A stretch of DNA of 7,373 bases from contig DITY01000009.1 in the NCBI GenBank assembly GCA_002422955.1, positions 1 to 7,373 on the forward strand, read 5' to 3'. The notes beneath the pieces are model-generated. The model worked only from the letters and a program-made list of their open reading frames with translations. It was not told the origin of the DNA and ran no database searches. This DNA comes from Planctomycetaceae bacterium UBA6172 (GTDB taxonomy: Bacteria; Planctomycetota; Planctomycetia; Pirellulales; Pirellulaceae). Below, one piece after another: positions 1-5,797 of this stretch; the stretch's first letter is position 1; each line of letters opens with the position of its first letter. Made by a program: the position numbers and the translations under genes.

Positions 1-1072
1 CGAGGCCGGGGGTCGTGGGGATCGCTAACATCCCGTCGCCATCGAGCCGCCAGCCGCCCAGCGTGATCTCGTCGATGAACGGTGAGCCGGTCAAGTATTC
101 GACAAACTGAGTGTTGGGAATCGCCGAGGCGAGATGCAAATCGGCTGCCAAGCCGACGGCCGTGTTCCAACCGTGCGGGATGAACTGCACGCCATGATCC
201 TCGGCCATCCAGGCGATCCGCCGCTCTTCGCTGATCCCGCCAACCTTGGTCACGTCGGGCTGCACGATGTCGAAGGCGCGGGATGTGAGCCAGGGCTGGA
301 AGGCCTGTCGGCGGGTCAGCACCTCACCCCCGGCGATGCGGACCGGCGAATGTTCGCGGAGTTTTATGAAATCCTCGAGCGCGTCGGGAACGAGGGCTTC
401 CTCGAACCAGTGGACGTCGTAATCGGCAAGCATTTTGGCGGTGTTCAACGCCCACTTGTAGCCGTTGGGCCAATGCGCGTCGCTGCCACCGGCGTCGACC
501 ATCAGCTTGGCGTCAGAACCGATCGCGTCGCGGGCCGCCCGCACGATCGCTTCATCGGTCGCGGCGTTGCGACGGCCGAACGGGCCCCAGCCGATTTTGA
601 AGGCGCGAAAGCCTTCCGCCGCGACGCGGTGCAGGTGTTCGCTGAGTTTGCCCGGTTCGTCCATCAGCAGCGACGCGTAGGGCTGGACCCGCTCGCGGTA
701 GCGACCGCCCAACAGCCGGCCGACCGGTTGGCCGGTCGCCTTGCCGAGCAGGTCCCAGAGCGCGATGTCGATCCCGCTGATCGCGTGCGTGATCGAGCCG
801 CCTCGGCCGAGCCAAAACATGTTTTGATGCAGCTTCTCGCTGACCCGTTCCGGCTCCAACGCCGATTCGCCGCGGTACAGCGGTTCGAGCATCCCGAGCG
901 CCGCGCGGACGAGGCTTTCCGAGGTGAACACGCTGCCCAAGCCGACGTGACCCGTGTCGGTATGGACGGCGACGAGGGTATGGACGCAGTCTTCCGGTTG
1001 CAGCTCGTTGCTCCAGCCCCCTTCCGGGGTGGCGCCGCGGAGTCCGGCACAGCGAATTTCACGAATCTTCAT
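1..1072 (-). CDS. Enolase-superfamily enzyme (mandelate racemase/muconate lactonizing type), 3' end cut by window edge
   Basis: The frame is open for 357 codons from ATG at 1072 to the left edge, with no stop in the window, so the C-terminus is missing. Usual family length is about 360-400, so little is lost. An N-terminal capping domain covers about residues 1-125, followed by the (beta/alpha)7 barrel. By alignment to mandelate racemase from memory, the Mg2+ ligands are D193 (MVDAGG), E224 (WFEEA) and E250 (AGGE). The His-Asp acid/base pair is D273 (QPDVTKVGG) and H300 (IPHGWNT), with E325 near the end. K159 in AFKIGWGPFG matches the second Lys of the KxK motif; the first is replaced by A157. 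This favours a sugar-acid dehydratase-like chemistry (proton abstraction next to a carboxylate) over a two-lysine racemase, but the substrate is unknown. The start overlaps the M81 gene stop as TGATG, with GAGAGA four bases upstream, which points to translational coupling as the last visible gene of the operon. Family assignment is firm; substrate is open. Confidence 0.9.
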   Translation of the reverse strand, partial: MKIREIRCAGLRGATPEGGWSNELQPEDCVHTLVAVHTDTGHVGLGSVFTSESLVRAALGMLEPLYRGESALEPERVSEKLHQNMFWLGRGGSITHAISGIDIALWDLLGKATGQPVGRLLGGRYRERVQPYASLLMDEPGKLSEHLHRVAAEGFRAFKIGWGPFGRRNAATDEAIVRAARDAIGSDAKLMVDAGGSDAHWPNGYKWALNTAKMLADYDVHWFEEALVPDALEDFIKLREHSPVRIAGGEVLTRRQAFQPWLTSRAFDIVQPDVTKVGGISEERRIAWMAEDHGVQFIPHGWNTAVGLAADLHLASAIPNTQFVEYLTGSPFIDEITLGGWRLDGDGMLAIPTTPGL

Positions 1073-2586
1073 CAGGTCTCTCGGGGGCGTTGAAACAGTT
1101 CGACGTGGGGGATGAAATCGACATCGGGATCGAGTGGGAAAATCGGACGTGGGCAGCGGGTATGACCGAGGTACGGGAGGTTGGCGCTGGAGGAACCGGA
1201 GGCGTCGACCCCGATCATGCGGGTACACCAATCGGCGTACATGTGCGGTTGGCAGTGGGGCGATTTGACGACGACGGCCGCAAAGTTCCGCGGGTCCTGG
1301 CCGTGGGCTAAGAAGAACGAGCGGTCGTACAGGTTCACGGCCCGGCTGCTGGCCACGATCGTGAACGGGCCCGATTGCAGGACCGCGGTCGGCCCGGCCC
1401 GCCACAGTTCGCCGAACGATTCGCTGCGGAAGTCGCCATCCGCCAGCATACGGACAGTGGCGGTGATCGGCAGCGGCTGGAAGCGGGCGGGATCGAGTGT
1501 GCCGCCGAGCGTGGTGTGAACCGTACCACCAACCCACGCCGCGAACGCCCGCTCGACCGCCGGCCGATCGACGATCGGCAGCAGCGTGCGGCCTTGGTAG
1601 CCGGCGCGGATCAATTCGGCCAACACCGCGTTACTGTCGCCGGAAGCGCCAGAGCTGGTCGCGTCGGCGGCGTCGACGATCGCCGTGGTCCCGGGGATAC
1701 CGGCCAACATCTGCGCCGACATGTCGGCCAAGCTGACCAGCGGAACCCGCATCGACTCGTGGTGCGACCAAAAGTTCTCGGCGATTCGCAGGGCCTGCGT
1801 GGAGGCCCAATCGGGATCGTTATCGCTGACCACGAAGCTGTAGCAGCGGAGGGCGGGGACGTCGGTGAACGGGTTGCCGATGAACATGCCGGCCGACAAT
1901 CCCGGGGCGGTCGTTTCGGCGGTTTGCGCCAACCGGATCGCTTCGCCGAACTTGCCCGTAGCCGTGATCAATTCGTCGCCGCGAACGAGCGCCGGGATCG
2001 CTACCTTGGCGGTGACGGGACGAACCTCGCCGGCCAAGATCCGCAGCAACAGTCGGGCGGCGCGTTGCCCGGTCTCGAAGAAGTCGACGTGCGGGTAGGT
2101 GTGGTAGGCCACGACCGCGTCGCTGTGGCGAAGCATTCGGTCAGTCAGTATGCCGTGCAGGTCGAGCGACAGGACCAGCGGGATCCGTTCCCCTACCAGT
2201 TTGCGGATTTCCTGCAGCAGGTAGCCTTCGGGATCGAGTTCTTGTTCGCTGGCCATCGCGCCGTGCATGCAGCAATAGATCCCGTCGATCGGTTCCCCCG
2301 ACCCGACGGCTTGGCGGATCGAAGCGAGCAATTCCGAGGAGAGTCGTTGCCAGGCCGATTCGGCCAAGGTGCCGCCGGAAGTGATGAAGAAGGCGCTGTA
2401 AGTCGGCACGATTTCGACCCCGGCCTCATCAAAGACCGTCAGCGCCCCGCCGACCTCGTTGCGGACCGTGCGGTGGTATCGGAGGAGTTCTTCGCCGTGG
2501 CGGACGCCAAAATCTTCGTAACCGCTCAGGTGAGGGTTGAAGGTCGAGACTTCCTGTTTGCACTCGGCGATCAGAATTCGCGGCAT
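1072..2586 (-). CDS. M81 family metallopeptidase, MlrC-type
   Basis: A 504-residue protein, full length for the M81/MlrC family. The N-terminal M81 (DUF1485-type) domain covers about residues 2-290 and the MlrC C-terminal domain about 300-485. Visible motifs are CKQEVSTFNP (8-18, with family Glu E12), CMHGAM (106-111), SLDLHG (140-145) and YHTYPHVDFFETG (161-173). D142, H144 and H166 have the spacing I recall for the zinc ligands of characterised MlrC. In the C-terminal domain, DAADATSSGASGDS (305-318) corresponds to the usual Gly-rich DxADNxGGGxPGDS loop but is Ser-rich here. HTTLGG (357-362), VVKSPH (439-444) and RPIFPLD (480-486) also fit. MlrC itself hydrolyses linearised microcystin products, but most M81 homologues sit in unrelated catabolic operons, so a microcystin role should not be inferred. 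No signal peptide is seen, so it is cytoplasmic. It starts 23 bp after the deacylase stop and its TGA overlaps the next ATG by one base. Confidence 0.9.
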   Translation of the reverse strand: MPRILIAECKQEVSTFNPHLSGYEDFGVRHGEELLRYHRTVRNEVGGALTVFDEAGVEIVPTYSAFFITSGGTLAESAWQRLSSELLASIRQAVGSGEPIDGIYCCMHGAMASEQELDPEGYLLQEIRKLVGERIPLVLSLDLHGILTDRMLRHSDAVVAYHTYPHVDFFETGQRAARLLLRILAGEVRPVTAKVAIPALVRGDELITATGKFGEAIRLAQTAETTAPGLSAGMFIGNPFTDVPALRCYSFVVSDNDPDWASTQALRIAENFWSHHESMRVPLVSLADMSAQMLAGIPGTTAIVDAADATSSGASGDSNAVLAELIRAGYQGRTLLPIVDRPAVERAFAAWVGGTVHTTLGGTLDPARFQPLPITATVRMLADGDFRSESFGELWRAGPTAVLQSGPFTIVASSRAVNLYDRSFFLAHGQDPRNFAAVVVKSPHCQPHMYADWCTRMIGVDASGSSSANLPYLGHTRCPRPIFPLDPDVDFIPHVELFQRPRET

Positions 2587-2609
2587 GATGGGATCCGGTG
2601 GGCGGTCGT

Positions 2610-3644
2610 TTAAAGTTCCAGCGGCCCGGGTTCGCTCAGCCGGGCGGGGTCAACGGCCTGGGCGATCACCGCGACACAGTCCCCTTGGTGGGTCAGGCAG
2701 GGGGCGCGCATGCAGATCAGATAGCCGCTGGCGGGCGAACGGATCTCGATCGGCGCGCGATCGGGGCGTTCGAGATGGTGGATGTAGCCGATCGGTTGGT
2801 CGGTCGCGACCGGGGAACCGAGTTCGACGGCGACTTCGAAGATTCCCGATTCGGGCGCCAGCAGGTAATTCTCCGACTTCAGCGCCGCGGTCAGGATCGT
2901 CGGCGGCAGATTCAGTTCGGCTCGTGTCTGGGCGACGCCGGCCAGCACGCCGGTGTGCAGCAACACGTTGCGGAGCCCGGATTGCGCGATCCGGTGAACA
3001 TGCGCGGGGATCGCCTCGCCGCCGCCCAGTTCGGTCGTGACCACCAGTTTGCCCTGATTTTCGGCTTCGACGGGGAGCAAGCCGGTGCCCGCGATGTCGG
3101 TGTACAGGAACGAAAAGTCGGTGTTCCAGGCGAGCATCGCCGCGAGCATCCGGCGGCGTTGTTCCAGGTCGGGGACGACGTGCATGTGGGAACAGGGGAC
3201 GAACTCGATACTGCGGCCGCCGGAGTGGATATCGATCACGATGTCGCTGAGCGGGAACAGCACGGTCGTCAGGAAGTGGGCAATCTGACTGGTCACCGGG
3301 CCGTCGGGGTCGCCGGGAAAAGCCCGATTCAGGTTCATCCCGTCCAGCGGTGAGAGCCGGGTGGAGGACTGGGCGGCGGGAAAGTTGAGCGATGGGATTA
3401 GCACGATCCGGCCGGTGACCATTTCGGGGGTCAGTTCGCGAGCCAATTTCATCGCCGCGATTTGGCCTTGGTATTCGTCGCCGTGGTTACCGCCCAAAAT
3501 CAGCGCGGTCGGTCCGGCACCGTTGGTCACGCAGGTGATCGGGATCATCACATTCGCCCAGCCCCCCAAATTGTGCGAATAGGGAACGCGCAGGAAGCCC
3601 TGCTGCTTGCCGGGGCGGTCAAAGTCGATGGGGTTGATGACCAT
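2610..3644 (-). CDS. Succinylglutamate desuccinylase/aspartoacylase family zinc deacylase (DoeB-like)
   Basis: A 344-residue M14-like carboxypeptidase-fold amidohydrolase. Zinc ligands are H54 and E57 (GGNHGDEYQG, 51-60) and H140 (DIHSGG, 138-143). The substrate-binding loop is DGMNLNRAFPG (101-111, with N104 and R107). The catalytic Glu is probably E205 in TTELGGG. Residues about 258-330 form a Gly/Pro-rich beta region like the C-terminal barrel of this family. The N-terminal stretch (GKQQGFLRVPYSHN, VMIPIT) and the overall length closely resemble, from memory, DoeB, which deacetylates N-alpha-acetyl-diaminobutyrate in ectoine breakdown. No doeA, doeC or doeD partner is present here, so the substrate may be another N-acyl amino compound. 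The gene starts 2 bp after the cupin stop, with no clear Shine-Dalgarno site, which suggests translation coupled to the cupin. The family is certain; DoeB function is only a hypothesis. Confidence 0.9.
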   Translation of the reverse strand: MVINPIDFDRPGKQQGFLRVPYSHNLGGWANVMIPITCVTNGAGPTALILGGNHGDEYQGQIAAMKLARELTPEMVTGRIVLIPSLNFPAAQSSTRLSPLDGMNLNRAFPGDPDGPVTSQIAHFLTTVLFPLSDIVIDIHSGGRSIEFVPCSHMHVVPDLEQRRRMLAAMLAWNTDFSFLYTDIAGTGLLPVEAENQGKLVVTTELGGGEAIPAHVHRIAQSGLRNVLLHTGVLAGVAQTRAELNLPPTILTAALKSENYLLAPESGIFEVAVELGSPVATDQPIGYIHHLERPDRAPIEIRSPASGYLICMRAPCLTHQGDCVAVIAQAVDPARLSEPGPLEL

Positions 3645-3646
3645 AG

Positions 3647-3997
3647 TCAGTCAAAAAATTCGTCCTGGGGGTCAAACTTGGGCGTGCAGTGGATCAGCAC
3701 CGTCATTTCGCCCACACCGCGATGGCGAACGCCGGGAGGAATCAGGATCGCGGTCAGCGGACGGACCGGATGGAGTTCACCATTCAGCTCGATCGCCGCG
3801 CCGGGTTGGCATTCCAGCACCACGTAAACTTCGGTTTGTTGGCGATGATAATGGACGGCGGCGTCGCGGGTGATCTGGGTCAGGTGCACGGTTGCCGGGT
3901 AATCGCCCCGGTCGGTGAACGCCCGCCGCGCCAGGCCACAGGGGCAAGGGACTGCGGGTATGGCGTCAAGCTGGGCGATTTCAGCAGGCTGGGGCAT
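3647..3997 (-). CDS. Small single-domain cupin protein
   Basis: A 116-residue protein from the ATG at 3997. It has a single cupin barrel: motif 1 is VHYHRQQTE with H49, H51 and E56, and motif 2 is PPGVRHRG with H92, giving the usual 3-His/1-Glu metal site. The segment DAIPAVPCPCGLARRAF (11-27) holds two Cys and looks like a conserved N-terminal arm. Small cupins of this type bind or isomerise small ligands or act as dioxygenase-like enzymes; the role here is not deducible. The frame continues upstream to a GTG at 4093, which would add 32 residues rich in Pro and Asn with no cupin character. I prefer 3997, partly because a possible extended -10 lies at 4094-4102. No Shine-Dalgarno site is visible at either start. 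It is the first gene of the leftward operon, only 2 bp from the deacylase. Confidence 0.85.
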   Translation of the reverse strand: MPQPAEIAQLDAIPAVPCPCGLARRAFTDRGDYPATVHLTQITRDAAVHYHRQQTEVYVVLECQPGAAIELNGELHPVRPLTAILIPPGVRHRGVGEMTVLIHCTPKFDPQDEFFD

Positions 3998-4093
3998 GGC
4001 TGGTCGACACGCGGCGGGCGTCGTGAAGTGGTTCGGCGGCCAGTTGATGAGGGCAGGATTGGGGGAGTAGCGGTAGGAAGGGTTGCGAGCCAC

Positions 4094-4102
4094 GTTATAG
4101 CA
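4094..4102 (-). promoter_or_regulatory. Possible extended -10 element of the leftward operon
   Basis: Read on the minus strand this is TGCTATAAC, a TGn plus five of six matches to TATAAT. No recognisable -35 lies 16-18 bases upstream, which is tolerable for an extended -10 promoter. Transcription would start near 4087, downstream of the GTG at 4093 but upstream of the ATG at 3997, which supports the shorter cupin. It is a single short match, so confidence is low. Confidence 0.25.
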
Positions 4103-4474
4103 GCTCGGTCGCCGGTGCTGAGTCGCCCGCGATGTGGGAACCGAAAAGCGATTGAAAAGGGGCGGATTGGGTCATTGACTGCGTGGAATGGCGAATTTGG
4201 AGGGCGGGTGGGGCTTGGTGGCATCGGACAGACTTCGCGAGCGTTCAAGTCGCCTTAGGCCGCGGATTTTGCTTATCCGGCAAAGGTTTACAAGCTTGCG
4301 AAAATCGTTTGTATTGTTCAACGCCACGCCAGCGCTTGCCGATTAAACATGCGGTTGGCAAGGAACCAGGACGCTCGGAGCTTCCAGCGGTAAGTTGTCA
4401 ACTTGCAGAGAGTGAGGTCCTGGTGAGGGAAGCCAGGGCCTTGTCGGTAATCGAGATGACGCGAAATCGTGCGA

Positions 4475-4532
4475 CGGGAAGGCGAACAGCCCAACGTCAA
4501 CACATAGGAGTGTGTTCGATTTCGCCGTCCCG
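4475..4532 (+). promoter_or_regulatory. Two-tier inverted repeat, possible structured leader element
   Basis: The outer arms 4475-4486 and 4521-4532 pair over 12 positions with one A/G mismatch (4480/4527). The inner arms AACACA (4499-4504) and TGTGTT (4511-4516) pair perfectly around a TAGGAG loop. There is no T-tract after it, so it is not a standard terminator. It lies about 210 bases before the Cys-rich gene and would be in its leader only if transcription starts upstream of it. Whether it is an RNA structure or a protein-binding site is not known. Confidence 0.35.
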
Positions 4533-4618
4533 GGGGTCACAGGGCGCAGAACGAAGTCAGCGGATCGGAGTTCCCGCGTCTGGTTCGCGTTGTGTTCCCT
4601 CAAAACGGATGGGTGTGA

Positions 4619-4641
4619 TCGGCGGCGACTTCGTCCGCCGA
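4619..4641 (+). promoter_or_regulatory. GC-rich hairpin in the presumed leader of the Cys-rich gene
   Basis: TCGGCGG (4619-4625) and CCGCCGA (4635-4641) pair perfectly over seven bases around a nine-base loop. A second small hairpin follows: ATCCGT (4667-4672) and ACGGAT (4677-4682) with a four-base loop. Both precede the ribosome binding site, so they could affect mRNA stability or translation of the 4739 gene. Short GC-rich stems also arise by chance in such DNA. Confidence 0.3.
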
Positions 4642-4722
4642 CCGTACCCGAGTTTACCCCGTGACGATCCGTCCCAACGGATGCAGCTTGGTGATCGCGA
4701 ATCTAAAGAACGCATGAGCGAC

Positions 4723-4728
4723 AGGGAG
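4723..4728 (+). promoter_or_regulatory. Ribosome binding site of the Cys-rich gene
   Basis: AGGGAG lies ten bases before the ATG at 4739. It is the best Shine-Dalgarno match in the window and supports that start, which also begins a good signal peptide. Most other genes here lack one, which may mean this gene is strongly translated. Confidence 0.75.
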
Positions 4729-4738
4729 ACGTGGCTTC

Positions 4739-5497
4739 ATGAAACGAATTACCTTAAGTCTGACGATGGCGATGAGCTGTTTGATGACGACCCAGAGTTT
4801 CGGATTTGACTTGCTGGACCGGATGCTCGGCAGCAAGGGCTGTGGCTGTGACACTCAGTGTTGCGACACGCCGGTAGTCGCCGGTCCCGGATGTGGCTGT
4901 GAAGCCCCTTCGGCCGGTTGCGGATTGCTCGGACGCTTGAAGGGCTGCGAAGCCCCAGCTTGTGGCTGCGAAGCCCCGGCTTGCGGCTGCGAAGCTCCCG
5001 CTTGTGGCTGTGAAGCCCCAGCGTGTGGCTGCGAAGTGGCTGATTGCGGCGGATGCGATGCAGGTTGCTCGCCCAAGCGTGGTGGACTGCTGAAGAGGCT
5101 GTTCAGCAAGGCTCGCTGCAACAAGGGTTGCGACTCGGCTTGTGGATGTGGCGAACCGGCTTGCGGCACTGAAGCTGCTTGCGGTTGTGCCGAACCGGCT
5201 TGCGGTTGCGGCGAAGTCGCGGCTTGTGATACCGGTTGCGACAGCTGCGGATTGGGCGGTTGCAAGCTCAAGCGTCCGGGCCTGTTGAGCAAGTTGTTCG
5301 GTGGCCATCGCAAGGGTGGTTGCGACGAGTGCTGCGATGCCGCACCCAGCTGTGAGTGCGGTTCGCCAGCCATGGTGCCGATGTCGACCCCAGCACACGA
5401 CGTCGTCCCGGCGGCTCCGGCCCCGATCGTCGACCCGAGTGCCTCGATTAAAACCAAGAGTCGTGTCGTTCAGGCCAGTGCTCGCTACGTCCACTGA
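4739..5497 (+). CDS. Secreted cysteine-rich modular repeat protein of unknown function
   Basis: A 252-residue protein. A Sec signal peptide (MKR, then a hydrophobic core at about 4-19) probably cleaves after SFG (22). C14 lies in the signal without a proper lipobox. The mature part has 37 Cys, spaced mainly as CxC, CGC and CEAPACGC between residues 35 and 207. Four short amphipathic motifs recur: LLDRML (25-30), LLGRLK (63-68), LLKRLF (117-122) and LLSKLF (182-187). Each opens a module that continues with a Cys-rich cluster. Residues 71-98 are four perfect-length seven-residue repeats, EAPACGC. The tail (208-252) is Cys-free and Pro/Ala/Val-rich. It is not a zinc finger or metallothionein family that I recognise. 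Planctomycete cell envelopes have been reported to be protein- and Cys-rich, so a disulfide-linked envelope or matrix protein is plausible; metal binding is the alternative. It has its own ribosome site and terminator, so it is probably monocistronic. Coding is clear; function is unknown. Confidence 0.8.
   Translation: MKRITLSLTMAMSCLMTTQSFGFDLLDRMLGSKGCGCDTQCCDTPVVAGPGCGCEAPSAGCGLLGRLKGCEAPACGCEAPACGCEAPACGCEAPACGCEVADCGGCDAGCSPKRGGLLKRLFSKARCNKGCDSACGCGEPACGTEAACGCAEPACGCGEVAACDTGCDSCGLGGCKLKRPGLLSKLFGGHRKGGCDECCDAAPSCECGSPAMVPMSTPAHDVVPAAPAPIVDPSASIKTKSRVVQASARYVH
4949..5032 (+). repeat. Four in-frame copies of a 21-bp tandem repeat
   Basis: Copies at 4949-4969, 4970-4990, 4991-5011 and 5012-5032 each encode EAPACGC. 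Differences between copies (for example GCC/GCT, CCA/CCG/CCC, TGT/TGC, GCT/GCG) are all synonymous third-base changes. The identical peptide with drifted codons suggests selection on the protein after an older duplication. A looser copy lies before it (CEAPSAGCG, residues 54-62), and related GEPACG and AEPACG units lie after it (138-157). Confidence 0.9.
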
Positions 5498-5556
5498 TCC
5501 TCACGGATGAGTGGGTCTGCGAAATCTGAAACCTCAGAGACGTGACCGAATGAAAG

Positions 5557-5592
5557 CGGTCTGGCGGGTGAATAACTCGCCGGACCGTTTTT
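5557..5592 (+). terminator. Intrinsic terminator after the Cys-rich gene
   Basis: Stem arms 5557-5569 and 5575-5587 pair over 13 positions, including two G-U pairs, around a GAATA loop, followed directly by TTTTT (5588-5592). Upstream AATGAAA (5549-5555) can also pair with TTTCATT (5590-5596), so the structure may work in both directions. It lies 59 bp after the stop at 5497. Confidence 0.9.
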
Positions 5593-5597
5593 CATTT

Positions 5598-5621
5598 CAT
5601 GACCTATAATGGGAGGTCATG
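5598..5621 (+). promoter_or_regulatory. Perfect -10 hexamer inside an 8-bp dyad
   Basis: CATGACCT (5598-5605) and AGGTCATG (5614-5621) form a perfect inverted repeat with an 8-base spacer. TATAAT occupies 5605-5610, so a repressor on the dyad would cover the -10 and the likely start near 5617. No good -35 is seen 16-18 bases upstream (GGACCG or neighbours). It could be a regulated promoter for the flippase cluster, with a roughly 280-base leader, or a chance AT-rich match next to the terminator. Confidence 0.4.
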
Positions 5622-5680
5622 AGGGGGCGATCGGAGGATCTTGACCGGCAGACTCCGCCTTCTTGGCGATGTCGCTCGGG

Positions 5681-5714
5681 CCACGGTGATATTGACCCGT
5701 GGAGCGTCAATATC
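5681..5714 (+). repeat. Two overlapping inverted repeats
   Basis: CCACGG (5681-5686) pairs with CCGTGG (5697-5702). GATATTGAC (5688-5696) pairs with GTCAATATC (5706-5714). All pairs are perfect. The stems interleave, so in RNA they would be either alternative hairpins or a tight H-type pseudoknot with 1- and 3-base loops. Function is unknown. Confidence 0.6.
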
Positions 5715-5724
5715 CAGTGTTTGT

Positions 5725-5797
5725 TTTAGGGTGTCAGGAGTCAATTGCCGGAACGGCCCTGCGGGTGCTTCGCGCAATTGACTCCTGACACCTTAAA
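5725..5797. repeat. Long inverted repeat, REP/MITE-like
   Basis: The arms 5725-5747 and 5775-5797 match at 22 of 23 positions, the exception being G5729 against T5793. The core is GTGTCAGGAGTCAATTG, and the arms flank a 27-base GC-rich middle. There is no coding content. The size and symmetry resemble REP-type palindromes or the ends of a small non-autonomous element. No transposase is in the window. No T-tract follows, so it is not a classical terminator. Confidence 0.6.

Larger units (their letters stand above)
3998..4738. other. Divergent intergenic region, no convincing gene
   Basis: 741 bp lie between the leftward operon and the rightward Cys-rich gene. Open frames here (for example an ATG at 4183 running into 4809) overlap the real gene out of frame, have Arg/Ser-rich random-looking products, and match no family I recognise. 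No tRNA or rRNA was seen. What it holds is a weak extended -10 candidate on the minus strand (4094-4102), a 13-bp palindrome at 4392-4404 with half-sites AAGTTG/CAACTT around one T, and hairpins listed separately at 4475-4532, 4619-4641 and 4667-4682. I could not place a convincing -35/-10 pair for the rightward gene. Confidence 0.7.

Noticed and set aside
134..1093. Plus-strand frame of 319 codons opposite the enolase-superfamily gene
   Set aside because: The minus-strand frame gives an intact enolase-superfamily protein with all metal ligands; the plus product is Arg/Ala/Asp-rich without motifs.
1072..2586. Microcystin degradation (mlr) cluster
   Set aside because: Only an MlrC-family homologue is present; no mlrA, mlrB or mlrD-like gene lies nearby, and M81 proteins are widespread in other contexts.
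1375..2613. Plus-strand frame of 412 codons opposite the M81 gene
   Set aside because: It is a shadow of a high-GC gene; the minus strand encodes a full-length M81 protein.
4374..4402. Sigma-70 promoter on the minus strand using TTGACA at 4397-4402
   Set aside because: No -10-like hexamer lies 16-18 bases downstream.
4183..4809. 208-codon plus-strand frame in the divergent region
   Set aside because: It runs 71 bp into the Cys-rich gene out of frame, has no family resemblance and no ribosome site.
4754..5494. Long minus-strand open frames (246 and 200 codons) across the Cys-rich gene
   Set aside because: They are mirror images of the biased TGT/TGC/GAA/GCC codon pattern of the real gene. 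The products are low-complexity Ala/Thr/Ser or Gln/Pro strings, while the plus strand has a ribosome site, signal peptide and terminator.
5619..5729. 36-codon open frame starting inside the dyad
   Set aside because: The product has no recognisable features, and the frame runs through the overlapping inverted repeats and ends inside the REP-like arm.
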